Below, one piece after another: positions 23,713 through 34,401 of a stretch of DNA of 64,000 bases. Source of the DNA: Chrysogorgia sp. JL179-B06 (lineage: Eukaryota; Cnidaria; Anthozoa; Scleralcyonacea; Chrysogorgiidae). The DNA lies in NCBI GenBank assembly GCA_035772405.1, contig JAYKKM010000492.1, forward strand, positions 3,509,501 to 3,573,500. Reading direction: 5' to 3'. How positions within the stretch are numbered: position 1 is the stretch's first letter; each line of letters starts with the position of its first letter. The translations under genes were made by a program, and so were the position numbers. The notes beneath the pieces were generated by a model. That model was given only the letters and a program-made list of their open reading frames with translations. It searched no databases and was not told the origin of the DNA.

Positions 23713-23872
23713 TACCCTGGGTGCCAGTGGTTCTTCTTCGCTCGTTGTGGGATACCGGGGGCACGCGAGGATGCGCGGCGATAAAAGTGGGCGGGGCATT
23801 TTACCGCCTCGCATCCTCGCGTGCCCCCGTTATCCCCCAACGAGCGAAGAAGAACCACTGGCACCCAGGCCG
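23713..23872. mobile_element. Foldback element with ~10-bp target duplication
   Basis: Nearly the whole 160 bp is one hairpin. CCTGGGTGCCAGTGGTTCTT... is mirrored by ...AAGAACCACTGGCACCCAGG with ~60-bp arms. AGTATGATGA lies on both sides (23703-23712 and 23873-23882). A 9-10-bp duplication fits Mutator-like elements. Its ends resemble those at 51567-51620 and 63575. In NXPE intron 4. Confidence 0.88.
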
Positions 23873-24125
23873 AGTATGATGAATGTATAATGACTCATTG
23901 CGGTATTTGTGCAATTGGTCTATTGGCTGAACGAATTTACGTTTTTGGATAAAGGAGCACTATGTACACGTTTTCCCCTTTTCTATAGGTTATTTCATAA
24001 AGGAAATAGAAAACATTTCCCCTGTTTTTTGTAGCTTGGTTATTCAACATAGTAAATTGTTTGCTGCTCAAGAACTATGAACTAGTACACAACGTAGCCT
24101 TCGCTGTGCCATCTCATGAGTTCTG

Positions 24126-24200
24126 GTATATAGCTCAATGATTAGAGCGTCTAACCGCAAATCAGAAGGTTGCGGGTTCGATTCCCATCTGAGTAGCACC
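24126..24200 (+). repeat. tRNA-derived SINE head or tRNA pseudogene
   Basis: TATAGCTCAATGATTAGAGC resembles a tRNA D-arm/A box and GGTTGCGGGTTCGATTCCC a T-arm/B box. Between them TCTAACCGCAAATCAGA can form an anticodon arm whose loop would read GCA (Cys). The acceptor stem does not pair, so this is not a functional tRNA. In NXPE intron 4. Confidence 0.7.
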
Positions 24201-24679
24201 GACCTCGTACCCAGGGGAGTAGCACACAATTTACTATATATTAGAATCGGTTTTGTTTGATGTGCCGCGGTAATATTTTCATTCATAAACACGATTGAGT
24301 CGGTTTTTCCATTATCATTTGGACAGTTATATGTGTGATAACCCTTGCATTGCCCAATTCATCGAAGTCCCTGCCTTAACCACCTCGAGCGCACAAGAAA
24401 AAGAGGCAATTAATTTATTCCATAACAAATGTTTGTTAACTCAGAAATTTATTTCAGTTTGCCTTGTAAATGTAAAATATGGGACTAATACCGAATGAAT
24501 GCGAATGCCCAAATCACCATAGGCTCCCACATTTGGTAATTTGTTTTGATAACACATCCTCAATCATGAACTGAATTCGCTGCTTCGCGCCGAGGTGAAT
24601 AAATGACTTAAATAACGGGGATGCGTAGTTTTAGATCTAAACCACACCGACCGTAGTAAATTCCTTTCTATATCAATAG

Positions 24680-25114
24680 GTTTTATACGATGAAAGTATG
24701 GACGAACACAGCGTAGTTTTGCTGAACTGGGGGATTCATTTTGCTGCTGCTGTGAATTTTACAAACTACCAAAGATTAATGGACGAGTTCATAAAGACAG
24801 TTGAAATTGAGAAACGACGAGGACGCTTCAAAGGAAAAATTATATGGAGAACAACAACAGCAATTTTTAGAGAGAGATATCCCAACCCACATAAAGATGT
24901 TAGACGTTTTTTAACTTTTCCTCGAATTCTTTTATACAACGCGTACGCTACATCGGCAATGTGCAAAGCAGGCATTGAAGTGATCGATGTTTATTCGTTA
25001 ACTGACTCGTTTCCTCGTGGTACTCTTTCTAAGAAAGATCCAGTCCATTATGAAAGACGTGCTTTTGAATGTGTCGAGGCATTGATTTATAAGAAGTTCA
25101 CGATTAATTTGTAA
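24680..25114 (+). CDS. NXPE-like protein, exon 5 (C-terminal esterase part)
   Basis: The acceptor is TATATCAATAG, phase 0, and the frame runs to TAA at 25112-25114. It codes residues 417-560. LLNWGIHFAAAVNF (about 430-443) matches the conserved block of PC-esterases. KDPVHYE near the end supplies the Asp-x-x-His pair (D536, H539) that would complete the catalytic set with Ser354. Being full length, with every expected block, argues for a functional gene. Confidence 0.85.
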   Translation, partial: VLYDESMDEHSVVLLNWGIHFAAAVNFTNYQRLMDEFIKTVEIEKRRGRFKGKIIWRTTTAIFRERYPNPHKDVRRFLTFPRILLYNAYATSAMCKAGIEVIDVYSLTDSFPRGTLSKKDPVHYERRAFECVEALIYKKFTINL

Positions 25115-25517
25115 CGGGTTCTCTTTTATATCAGGTAACATAGGTTTGCAGGACGAATTTTTCATTTATAGTCACAGAGTACAATGTACATATTTCTTTT
25201 CTATGTCTATTAATAAATTAAAACGCATGCACCAAATGTAATTCATGATCAATGTCTGGAGAAACGCATTCAACATAACTGCTCAACATATAACATTGAA
25301 GACTTTTGGCTATTTAGGCTGCTGTCTGTTTCTCAACGGAGATGAGTCGCAAAAGGCAGCAACTTGCTGACAACAGCCAATCTAGATCAACCCCCGCCGG
25401 CCGTTGTATGCACAGTAGACCCGACTAACCATGGTCAGATTGGTCCAATTTCAACCGACCACATTCCGAAGTACATATAAGCGAGGTTGCGCTCGCAAAC
25501 GATGCAAGCGTTACAGT

Positions 25518-25531
25518 GATCAAATAATAAC

Positions 25532-25585
<54 letters not shown>

Positions 25586-25766
25586 GAGGCGGCACAGTAC
25601 AAGTTAAAGAGGCGGCACAGTACAAGTTAAAGAGGAGGCACAGTACAAGTTAAAGAGGAGGCACAGTACAAGTTAAAGAGGCGGCACAGTACAAGTTAAA
25701 GAGGCGGCACAGTACAAGTTAAAGAGGAGGCACAGTACAAGTTAAAGAGGAGGCACAGTACAAGTT
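25518..25766. repeat. (AAT)n followed by a 23-bp minisatellite
   Basis: AAT repeats run to 25583. Eight copies of a 23-bp unit like AAAGAGGCGGCACAGTACAAGTT follow, alternating between GGCGG and GGAGG variants in pairs. The array runs straight into the LINE fragment that follows. Confidence 0.92.
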
Positions 25767-25767
25767 T

Positions 25768-26280
25768 TTGGGGGTTCCAGAGAGGCTGATCGCAGCGAAA
25801 GTCTACCTCCAAAGATTATCGATCATTTGGTCAAGCCCACTATCCGATTACAACAGTGTCTTAGCTTCCAATCAATTTGCAATGCTAGTGCTCTCTTATC
25901 TCATGTGGACACAGCACTGGCCGCTGGCAGAGTTGAGGCAGATTGACCGAGACGCGCGGAAGATTATCGTGGAGAGTGGTGGGAAACATCTGTTGGGATC
26001 AACGGCCCTTGTATACCTTCCGAGAGACAAAGGAGGGCGTGGTCTTTGCTCTGTGGAGAACGAGTACAGGCTAACCAAGATCAAAGCATGTATCAAGATG
26101 TATAGAAATACACATACCACAGTACAGTTGCTTCGAGAGTTTGAAGAAAGAGCAGTTGATGAAGGCCATCAATCGTTAGTAAAGGAAGTGTTAAAATATA
26201 TGCTAACGAGAATGGCATCTGGAGAGAAGGTTAAGAAACAACTGAAGACAGCACTTGAGGAACATGAAGCTTCGAGATAA
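25768..26280 (+). pseudogene. LINE polyprotein fragment (after the reverse transcriptase)
   Basis: An open frame of about 170 codons with WPLAELRQIDRDARKII, GSTALVYLPRDKGGRGLCSV and EYRLTKIKACIKMY. This matches the region following the palm in some cnidarian non-LTR retrotransposons. There is no real ATG at the start; the frame continues from the minisatellite. The palm itself is absent, so it is a truncated copy. Confidence 0.72.
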
Positions 26281-26339
26281 AATGTGAAAAGTTGAATCAC
26301 AACTAAGTTACTTAAAGAAACTTAAAAGTTCAGTAAGTC

Positions 26340-27030
26340 AGGATTCGTCCATTCCTTATTTCTGCAGCAAAATATATAAGTTGTAGGTTCTGATGGCAAT
26401 ACTAGATATAATTTTTCTCACACAATAATTTTGGTGCTTCGTATCAACTCCTACATCGTTTAACATTGCTATAAAGGACGTACACTCATTTGCGAAAACT
26501 CCAAGTGAACTAATCGAGAGAGTTGACAAATGTAACAGTGCTAAAGTGCTCAATTTGTTGTCTAACTATTTCTATATATTTGGATTTTTTGCGCTCTACG
26601 TTGTTTTGAAGGTTGGATTCAATCCCAGGGTAAGTTCGACTATATATTACAGACATCCCTGTGAAGTAGATAGAAGTAAATCTGGACGATATCTGTCACC
26701 AGTTATTATTTTGGGGCTTTTGAATTCCAAAAGATCAACAAAAAGGTTGGAGCAATTGGCAGTTTGTAGGGTCTTGGCAAGAAAGTTCAGAATAGAGTCG
26801 TATCTCCACGTAAATCGTTCAATGTATGATTGACATCTTGCAACCACGTGTAGGAGAGTTCCTGGGTGTAAGCAAAAGGAACAGTCAGAACTTGATGATA
26901 TACCCCATCTTGAAATGTTTTTGTGGGTAGGGAGAGAGTTATTGATATAGCGCATAGTGAAATTATAGATGTTTTTTGGTAGTTTAGATTGAGAAGCAGA
27001 CCAGAATTTGTTTAGCTTTGGCAAGGAGAA
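26340..27030 (-). pseudogene. R2/NeSL-like LINE C-terminus with restriction-like endonuclease
   Basis: The minus strand carries CSFCLHPGTLLHVVARC (27024-26647 frame), the Cys-Cys-His-Cys knuckle, then RYRPDLLLSTS with the Pro-Asp of the restriction-like endonuclease. A frame change brings ELTLGFESNLQNNVERK and KYIEI, the Glu-x-Thr...Lys part of the same nuclease, and a C-terminal tail to about 26360. The order fits the endonuclease of R2/NeSL-type LINEs, which nick a specific target. Frameshifts make it dead. A TTATTATTA/TAATAATAA repeat (27040-27078) adjoins its upstream side. Confidence 0.75.
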
Positions 27031-27078
27031 TTTTGTAACATAATAATAATAATAATAATAATTATTATTATTATTATA

Positions 27079-27847
27079 TTTTATACGGTTTTATCCGAGA
27101 TACAGGATTCAGAAACATTTTCTGACGATTTGAGCCGATGACGATCGTCTTGGTTTAAAAAAAAAGAGATCAAGTGAAGTTATGAGTACCACAATGGTGG
27201 ATTCAGATTTTTGAAGAAGGGTAGATTGGACTACGAGCTAGCCACCAAGTCCCCTACCCTAGTGGTTAGCAGGTGTTGCAATATCCACCCTCCGTCAATA
27301 TAGGTCATGACTGTTTCAGTACACAAAGGCACGAAAAACCGGTAAACTTTCGAGTCTCTGAAATGGCATTTGGAAGAAAGATTTAAGGGAGGTTATAAAA
27401 CACCATATAAAATACTCAAAAGTCAACACATGCATTTCAGGTTTTATTTTAAAAAATCACTTAAAAGCACATATCTTTTGTCTTCTTTTTACTCTTACGA
27501 ATTGTACGGATCCATTATATCCCATAAGATGAACTACATACCTTAAATTGTTTGGTACGCTCATCAACAAACTAGCCTAACCAATGTTACAGTACATGCA
27601 AACGTGTACACAGGTTACGAGGTTGTTTTTCATGCCACCAAGTTTGCTTTATGCTCGCGATGGACTCTGGAAAACCGTATAATATACGGTCGGTTAATGG
27701 TCTGCAGACCAGCACTCATCGAACCCGCGTAAATATATTTGCTAGTCCAAAGAGGGTGTGACTAGCTACCCAATCCACCTCCCTAGATCCGTCCGGAGTA
27801 AATACAGGAACCACGTATATGAAATTGTGTGTTAAACGAACACTGGT
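27079..27847. other. No feature seen
   Basis: No exon, repeat or RNA gene that I can support. Confidence 0.35.
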
Positions 27848-27943
27848 TGTGCTGATTTTAGTCAAGGAGACCAGTCTAAATTTGGCCACAATGCGGGAAA
27901 ACAGTGTGTAGCAATGTCATCAATTCACTACCATAATTTTTAA
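27848..27943 (+). pseudogene. Second remnant of the transposon cysteine protease
   Basis: An uninterrupted frame reads CADFSQGDQSKFGHNAGKQC followed by VAMSSIH and a stop. It parallels the degraded copy near 4010-4075 and preserves the presumed catalytic Cys. Only about 32 residues remain; neither a 2A-like motif nor the Asp-x-His part is found nearby. Confidence 0.55.
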
Positions 27944-28189
27944 ACAAATGATAGATATTTATAAGTGCCTTTACATGTAAATATGTGGAGAGTGGCACTA
28001 TACAGTTACTATTTGATGATTTTATTGATACTTATCCTATAACCTATAACTAAACCCTAATCCTATATCCGTTTTAAATCAAAAGTTTCGATACAGATTT
28101 TGGACGTAATGTCAGTCTGAGATTACCTAAATAAAAAAGCCCTCATTATAAACTTGGGAAAAATCACCCATTCAAAGAAGGACGGCAGA

Positions 28190-28446
28190 TTCAATGTACT
28201 TCAGTTCTCTTTCAATCTCGTTTAATAAACCATACACCACAACAAGTCCAGCAACGATTTAAGCCGGATTGGCAATTGGCTAAAGTCGTAGATTAACGAA
28301 GCTAAATCAGAATCAATTTCCGACGAACGTTTCAACTGAAGCTACAATGGCGTTCCGAACGTGTCTGGAACTCGTTCCGAACGCGTTTGGAACGCGTTCC
28401 AACCTCATTCCGAACGCGAACGTAGTGTTAGGTTATTTCTGAGCAC
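28190..28446. mobile_element. Diverged copy of the Tc1/mariner-like MITE
   Basis: Internal text (TCTCTTTCAATCTCGTTTA, CAAGTCCAGCAACGATTTAA) and the right end (GTTCCGAACGCG..., GTTAGGTTATTTCTGAGCAC) match the 1593-1904 element. The last bases before TATA are altered and the left end has decayed. Confidence 0.75.
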
Positions 28447-28675
28447 TATATGGATCTTTCCATATCATCGACTCAAACGCATATTCGCCTCATCACAGTT
28501 TATATCTCGTAAGAACAAGCTTACGACATCCGTGTTCTTCAATGATTTTTCTATGCTTTTAGAATAGTTAGTTGTTGTTCCGGGTTATTTGTTAATTGCT
28601 GGGGATTTCAACTTCCATATGGATGTTGTTAATGATGATGATGCTAGTAGGTTTATGGAACTCCTGGATTCAGCA

Positions 28676-29031
28676 CAGTAGCAGATCCAGGGTTGTTCGA
28701 AAGGGGGGGGCGCACATGACGACTCAGCACGTGGTGGTGTATATTCGAGGCGTTCCACTAGAGGGGTCTTGGGGCAAACCCAAACCGCCCCACGAAACGT
28801 TTTAATTTTTCAAAGCCCAGAAGTGCTTTTCCGGCGATTTCTGATAACACATTTTTTGCGAAATTAGTGCACCATGACGCCGCTGCTAAAAATACACGAT
28901 TATAAAGGGCATCAAGATTACGAAACACTTTAATATAAACTCAGAAGTACTCAGAAAAACGCAGAAGTAGAACCATTGACATGGTAAAAAACAGAAAACA
29001 AAAAGGGGGCGAGCGCCGCGTGCGCCACTGG
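28676..29031. mobile_element. hAT-like MITE, related to 9701-10255
   Basis: It starts CAGTAGCAGATCCAGGG with a G-run and may end GCGCCACTG. The interior (28790-28880) is the inverted counterpart of 10047-10130 (AAGCCCAGAAGTGCTTTTCC). The flanks GGATTCAG and GGATTTAA are only partly alike, so the ends are tentative. Confidence 0.5.
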
Positions 29032-29501
29032 GATTTAAAACGTTCGGGAAACAGCGCGAAGAACTGTTCAAGATCTCCGAAACATATTGACTTGGAAAAA
29101 ATATAAATTTAAACGGCATTACGTTTACAGCTATGCCAAGCATATTTCGCATGAGAGATGAATCCTAAATATTTTGATCGAATTATCGCTTATCTCGCGT
29201 TAGGGTACGGGATTCCTATGAGGAAGAAACATTTCGGGAAGCTGTACGAAGAACGGTCGAAGATTTTAAACTAATTGATAATGGCACAGACACTCTAGCT
29301 CATGGGCATTGGAAAATTAAACAATCGAAAGAACTTATGAACTTATGAATCTATAATTATACTTTTGTGTGTGTGTGTGTGCTAGTAACTTTAGAAAAAT
29401 ATCATAATATTAAACCAATTTTTTCCTGAATAAAGTGTTTGCATTTCTTTATGACTTATTTCATATTACTACATAAGAGAATGAATATAAATGTTATTTA
29501 A

Positions 29502-30290
29502 AGTGCTACTGAGATGAAAAATTCGTCTATCCAATTTTGATTTTATTTAAAAATATCTTGAAAATGAAACATAATGGCTTTCTTGGTTTCTCCAGATATA
29601 TTCAGGTTTTTGGGACATGCAAATTAGATGCCGTATGACGTCATTTTCTCACATAGACTAAATAAAATTCACAAAATGAGGAATATCTCTGCAAATAACA
29701 AGTGGAATGTTTTGAGACTTTGCATATGTATGCCCGATGATGATAGTGCACAGGACTGTGTGAAGTATGTTGTTTCCATGGAGACCACTAAGAAGCAGGA
29801 GTCTTCCAACTAAAGAAACTAAAATCTTAATTGTGTCTCTTTCTTAAAGAATAAGATCATTTAGACCTCAGGAATATAATATCTACGTGTGTACGAATCT
29901 TAGAATATATGCACTGCAATTAGTGTTGTTTGATAGAGGAGAAATAAACAATTTTTGTTTTACAAATGGAAGAGATCTGACACCACGCGATCTCCATGAC
30001 AACAACATACTATACACAGTGGTGTGCACTTCCATCATTGGCATACATGTGCAAAGTTTCAAAACATTCTGCTTGTTATTGGCAGAGATATTTCTCATTT
30101 TGTGAATTTGATTTTGTCTATGCGAGAAAATGACGTCTAGCGCATCTAATTTGCATGTTTCAAAAAAACCTGAATATCTCTGGAATGAGAAGAGATATTG
30201 AGAAACAGAGAAAGCCATTCTGTTTCATTTTCAAATTTTTTTTAGATAAAATCAAAATTGGATAGACGAATTTTTCATCTCAGTAGCACT
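29502..30290. mobile_element. Long-TIR element with TTAA target duplication
   Basis: TTAA at 29498-29501 and 30291-30294 flank a 789-bp element. The ends are AGTGCTACTGAGATGAAAAA and its complement, and the inverted repeat continues for roughly 250-300 bp per arm with scattered mismatches (for example ATGACGTCATTTTCTC mirrored by GAGAAAATGACGTC). There is no transposase. It is a foldback-style non-autonomous element of the TTAA-targeting group (piggyBac or Kolobok). Confidence 0.85.
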
Positions 30291-30294
30291 TTAA

Positions 30295-31090
30295 TCGACA
30301 AAGTCGACGCCTAGGGCACTTTGGCATTCGGGTGTTCTTGCGAGTGTATTGGGTCGGAAATTTACAGCAAGCTAAGCATTCAAGCAAACAGATTAAACAT
30401 TTACCATATTTAAGAAGAGATAGAACCGAACCACGATGGTCGTATTATAGCTTAATATGCTTTAATATATAAAATCATTGTTAACATGATAAAATAAGGG
30501 AATCCTATGAGGAAGAAACGCTTTAGAAAGCAGTGCGAAGAACTGTCGAAGACCTAAAACATATCAACTTGGAAAACTATAAAGTTAAGCGCTTTCAAGG
30601 CAAAACATTGCAAGGCAAACTCTATTACTTGTAATAAATTCTTCATTCGACTGGTATTTGAATATATTACCTAAGCGCACATGACACGGACAAAAGAAAA
30701 AAGTTATTAATGATCATTAAGGGTTTAAACTGGCAAACGTCAATAGCAGACGATAAAATTACAAATCAGCAGAAATAACTTGCCGAGTAATCTGAATGCC
30801 ATTTATCAGGAGACGAAAGTAAGGGGTAAATGAGTAAACTTTTTAAATGAGTAGTGTTCTGGAGGGATATGGGGATGAATGAGGAGACAAGATAATTTTT
30901 TGAAACGGGACTAATTATGAAGTACGTCCTTGAGAATCTAACGTAATTTAAGTTGTTACTAACACTCTAAACGTTTAGTGTATATCATGCCTCGGAAGCG
31001 CAATGACCGTTCTATTTGCCAAAACAAAAGCTGAGTACACTTTTTTTTTTGTTGACTGTATAGAATACATGATAAAACGGAGAAACATCC
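30295..31090. other. No feature seen
   Basis: AT-rich, with no supported gene. Two similar phrases (AGGAAGAAAC... near 29222 and 30510) hint at an old repeat. Confidence 0.35.
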
Positions 31091-31099
31091 CTAACGACG

Positions 31100-31245
31100 T
31101 ACACCCCCAACGCTCCCGAGAACACCCCAACCCCCCGAAAACACCCCAAACGCCCCTCGAAAACACCACAAACGCCCCCAAGATCACCCCAAACGACCCC
31201 CGAAAACACACCCCAAACGCCCCCGAAAACACCCCAAATTTTTCG
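31100..31245. repeat. C-rich minisatellite
   Basis: Imperfect copies of a ~20-bp unit resembling CCCCGAAAACACCCCAAACG. A strong strand asymmetry (almost no G on the plus strand) gives spurious long open frames on both strands. Confidence 0.85.
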
Positions 31246-31584
31246 CGGCCATGTGGCCTGTTCGTGAAATACACCTACTATTCCCGCTCACCTCCCTCTC
31301 CCTCCCAAATCACCCATCCACCCCTCAAATCGTCATATAGCCGAAATTGTGATGCCAAAATGATGTAATCGGAAAGTCCTCGGTTGGGGATTTAAAGGCA
31401 CTTGGGGGATAATGACAGGTCCTACTGGTACACGGGATCCCTTTGTGATAACCCCCCATATGGCGGCCAAATGGTTATACACAATTAATAACAAGTTATA
31501 CAACAGATAATAATACACTTATTGACCACATATATTACTAATATAACAAACATGGAAGTTGATTCTGGAAATTTGGAAACATAC

Positions 31585-31674
31585 TTTAGTGATCATAAAG
31601 CAATATGGATTTCATGCAAGAGGAAATAATTTAGTGATCATAAAGCAATATGGATTTCATGCAAGAGAAAATAA
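31585..31674. repeat. 45-bp tandem duplication
   Basis: TTTAGTGATCATAAAGCAAT... occurs twice, 45 bp apart, almost identical. In frame it reads FSDHKAIWISCKRK, which recalls the Ser-Asp-His motif of LINE APE-type endonucleases, so it may come from one. The following open frame (31650-31850) is not recognised. Confidence 0.6.
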
Positions 31675-32446
31675 CCTTTCACGATGGATTTTACAAAGAA
31701 GAAAATAAACTATTGCATTTCTACAATAAAAATGGGAACATGGTTTTCCCAGTACAATTTATGGGCTGGTTTCTACATCACCCACATTTTGTGGCATTAA
31801 GGTGGTCGGGTCTAAAATGTGGGACACACGTCATGGAGCTTATAGTATAAACTACTTTATAGAGTTAACATTTGTGATTCTTCTATCATTGTGACATGCA
31901 TTTTGGACTCTCCCACCGCATGTACAAGGTATTACATCATATTTTAACAGGTATATGTTGTTTTTTTTCCTTTCATATTTTCTTTTCTTTTTCTGTTTAG
32001 TTTTCCCATTCATTTGCCATGGTATTAAGTGTGTTTTTTTTCATTTTAGTATCTGGCCATTAAAATAATTTATACTGTAATTGAATATTGGACGAATATG
32101 TATTTAACAACATATAAACCCAAGTAAATGACTATGGACATTGCTCAGTATGGTACCAGTGTTTAATATTTTCTGGAAATTCTCAGCTTCAATAGCGAAA
32201 GGTTAATTAAGAAAGAAGATAAATGAAACAAGAACTAGATCAAGGTGTGTCAAATATTAATGTGAGGGATTGATTAAGGAACAATGAAAGAAGCTATAGT
32301 AAGAAAGGCAACCTAAGAAAGAAGCTATAGTATAAGCTACAGCATTTAAATGGACAACAGATTTTCCTCAAAAGCAACCTATCCAACCTGAGTACAGTAT
32401 CTATGGGTAATCATCACAATGCAACCAATCAAGTCACACTGAAGAA

Positions 32447-33165
32447 ACAAAATATGGACATGCTGGATATTCAACCCAAATCTGGATATTCAACCAAAAT
32501 CTGGATTATTCAACAAAAAATATTCAACTAAAATCTGGATCATTCAACCAAAATCAGGATATTCAACCAAAATCTGGATATTCAACAAAAAATATTCAAC
32601 TAAAATCTGGATATTTAACCAAAATCAAGATATTCAACCAAAATCTGGATGTTCAACAAAAAATATTCAACTAAAATCTGGATATTCAACCAAAATCAGC
32701 TGGATATTCAACCAAAATCAGCTAGGATATTCAACTAAAATCTGGGTATTCAACCAAAATCAGGATATTCAACCAAAATCTGGACATGCAACCAAAATCT
32801 GGACATGCAACCAAAATCTGGATATTCAACCAAAATCAGGATATTCAACCAAAATCAGCTAGGATATTCAACTAAAATCTGGGTATTCAACCAAAATCTG
32901 GGTGTTCAACCAAAATCTGGACATGCAACCAAAATCTGGACATGCAACAAAAATCTGGACATGCAACCAAAATCTGGATATTCAACCAAAATCTGGATAT
33001 TCAACTAAAATCTGGATATTAAACTAAAATCTGGATATTCAACCAAAATCTGGATATTCAACCAAAATCTGGATATTCAACCAAAATCTGGATATTCAAC
33101 CAAAATCTGGATATTCAACCAAAATCTGGATATGCAACCAAAATCTGGTCATGCAACATCACAAA
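32447..33165. repeat. 19-bp minisatellite (long array)
   Basis: More than 30 copies of GGATATTCAACCAAAATCT with regular variants (GGACATGCAACC, TATTCAACAAAAAA, TCAGCTAGGATATTCAAC). Higher-order blocks repeat within it. It is the same unit as 4565-4690. Confidence 0.95.
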
Positions 33166-33725
33166 TCCAAACTTATTGCATCAAAACATCAAGGAATCTT
33201 TGCGATATTTAAATGGATATTGATAATAGATTTCCTTCAAAGTAATTTATCCAACCAGAGTGCATTTAATCATACCTGGGCTTTATATAGAAGTTTCTTG
33301 TACAATTTTAATATTAGTTTTAATATTTAAATAATGTGTCTTCCAATAATATTTGACAAGGAAAAGTCAATTGTAACATTCTTCACACACCATTTTTTAT
33401 TCTGGCAGATCAATTGTCAACTAAAAAAGCTGGAATATTACAAAAAAATGCTATTAATTTGTTTAATAGATATTGAACACAATATTCACTAAAAAAGCCT
33501 TTAATTATTTATTAAAGTGAGATGTTTATGAAAATAATGTACAGGACAGTAATATAACAAATGTGTAAAATACTTTGGCCATTTACTGTTTTCGAACTGT
33601 TAATAGGTATAATATCTGCACTCTACCATACAGCAAAATATTATTAATGTTTATGATTGTTCAATAAAACATGTTTCTGTTATTGATGTTCTGTATTTCT
33701 TACCCAAAATCGAAGTTGTCTAATA
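33166..33725. repeat. Dispersed element, 3' part (copy 2)
   Basis: Aligned to 4691-5235 as described there. Minisatellite followed by this tail recurs, so the pair defines one element family. The end is near TTGTCTAA at 33716-33723. Confidence 0.75.
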
Positions 33726-33919
33726 ATTATAGGTGTATTAACGATCTCACACGGTGATCAACTACATCGCAGTGACGAACGTCACAAGCTGGCTTTATCA
33801 ATGAGACTCACTTACAGTACTATGTTGCCCGCTGCAGATCGGCAGGGATGGAGACGGTAGCCGGTTGCACCGACCGCGATGCATGCTGGGCTCCTGGAAA
33901 GGATTCAGAACTTCAGAAC

Positions 33920-34393
33920 TAGTGGTGGGCGATACTGCGAATATCGATTTCGATACGATACCGAGTACTTTTTTATCGATACCACTGTTTCGATACTTTT
34001 TTTCGATACCGATACTGGTCAGTAGACAAAGTACTTCATACACTAGTCCAGTTAAATATGTTCGTACCACAACAATTAATAGTCTTTATATTTAATTTAA
34101 CATTAAATAAAACATTGACATGTTTAATTGTGATTGACATTGGCGCCGACATTAAATGTTGACGCCATTTCTGCCATTTTCCAGCACGAAAAAGAAAAAC
34201 CTGGAAAAAAAACTGTGAAAAGCTGTTTGGCAAATAACTAAACGAAGAACTTCATGTAACATTAAATATTAACCATAATCCGGTCACATGACAAGTATCG
34301 AAACATCGATATTTAAAAAAAGTATCGATACCATCTTTTGAATTGTGAATATCGAAACTATCGATACTTTAGTAGTGGTATCGCCCACCACTA
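33920..34393. mobile_element. hAT MITE with 8-bp target duplication
   Basis: TAGTGGTGGGCGATA and TATCGCCCACCACTA are perfect inverted ends. TTCAGAAC is duplicated at 33912-33919 and 34394-34401, and a further copy lies at 33904-33911. The interior is rich in TATCGATA-type motifs mirrored between halves. The family resembles widespread hAT MITEs with GTGGTGGGCGATA ends. Confidence 0.93.
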
Positions 34394-34401
34394 TTCAGAA
34401 C

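Noticed and set aside
24126..24200. A tRNA-Cys gene
   Set aside because: The D-, anticodon and T-arm regions are recognisable but the acceptor stem does not pair, and the anticodon stem has a mismatch.
31003..31368. A Pro/Asn/Thr-rich protein of 121 codons
   Set aside because: It is produced by the C-rich minisatellite, and the reverse strand gives Gly/Val/Phe frames of similar length.
32447..33165. A CRISPR-like array
   Set aside because: There are no unique spacers; the 19-bp units are directly adjacent, and this is a eukaryotic minisatellite.
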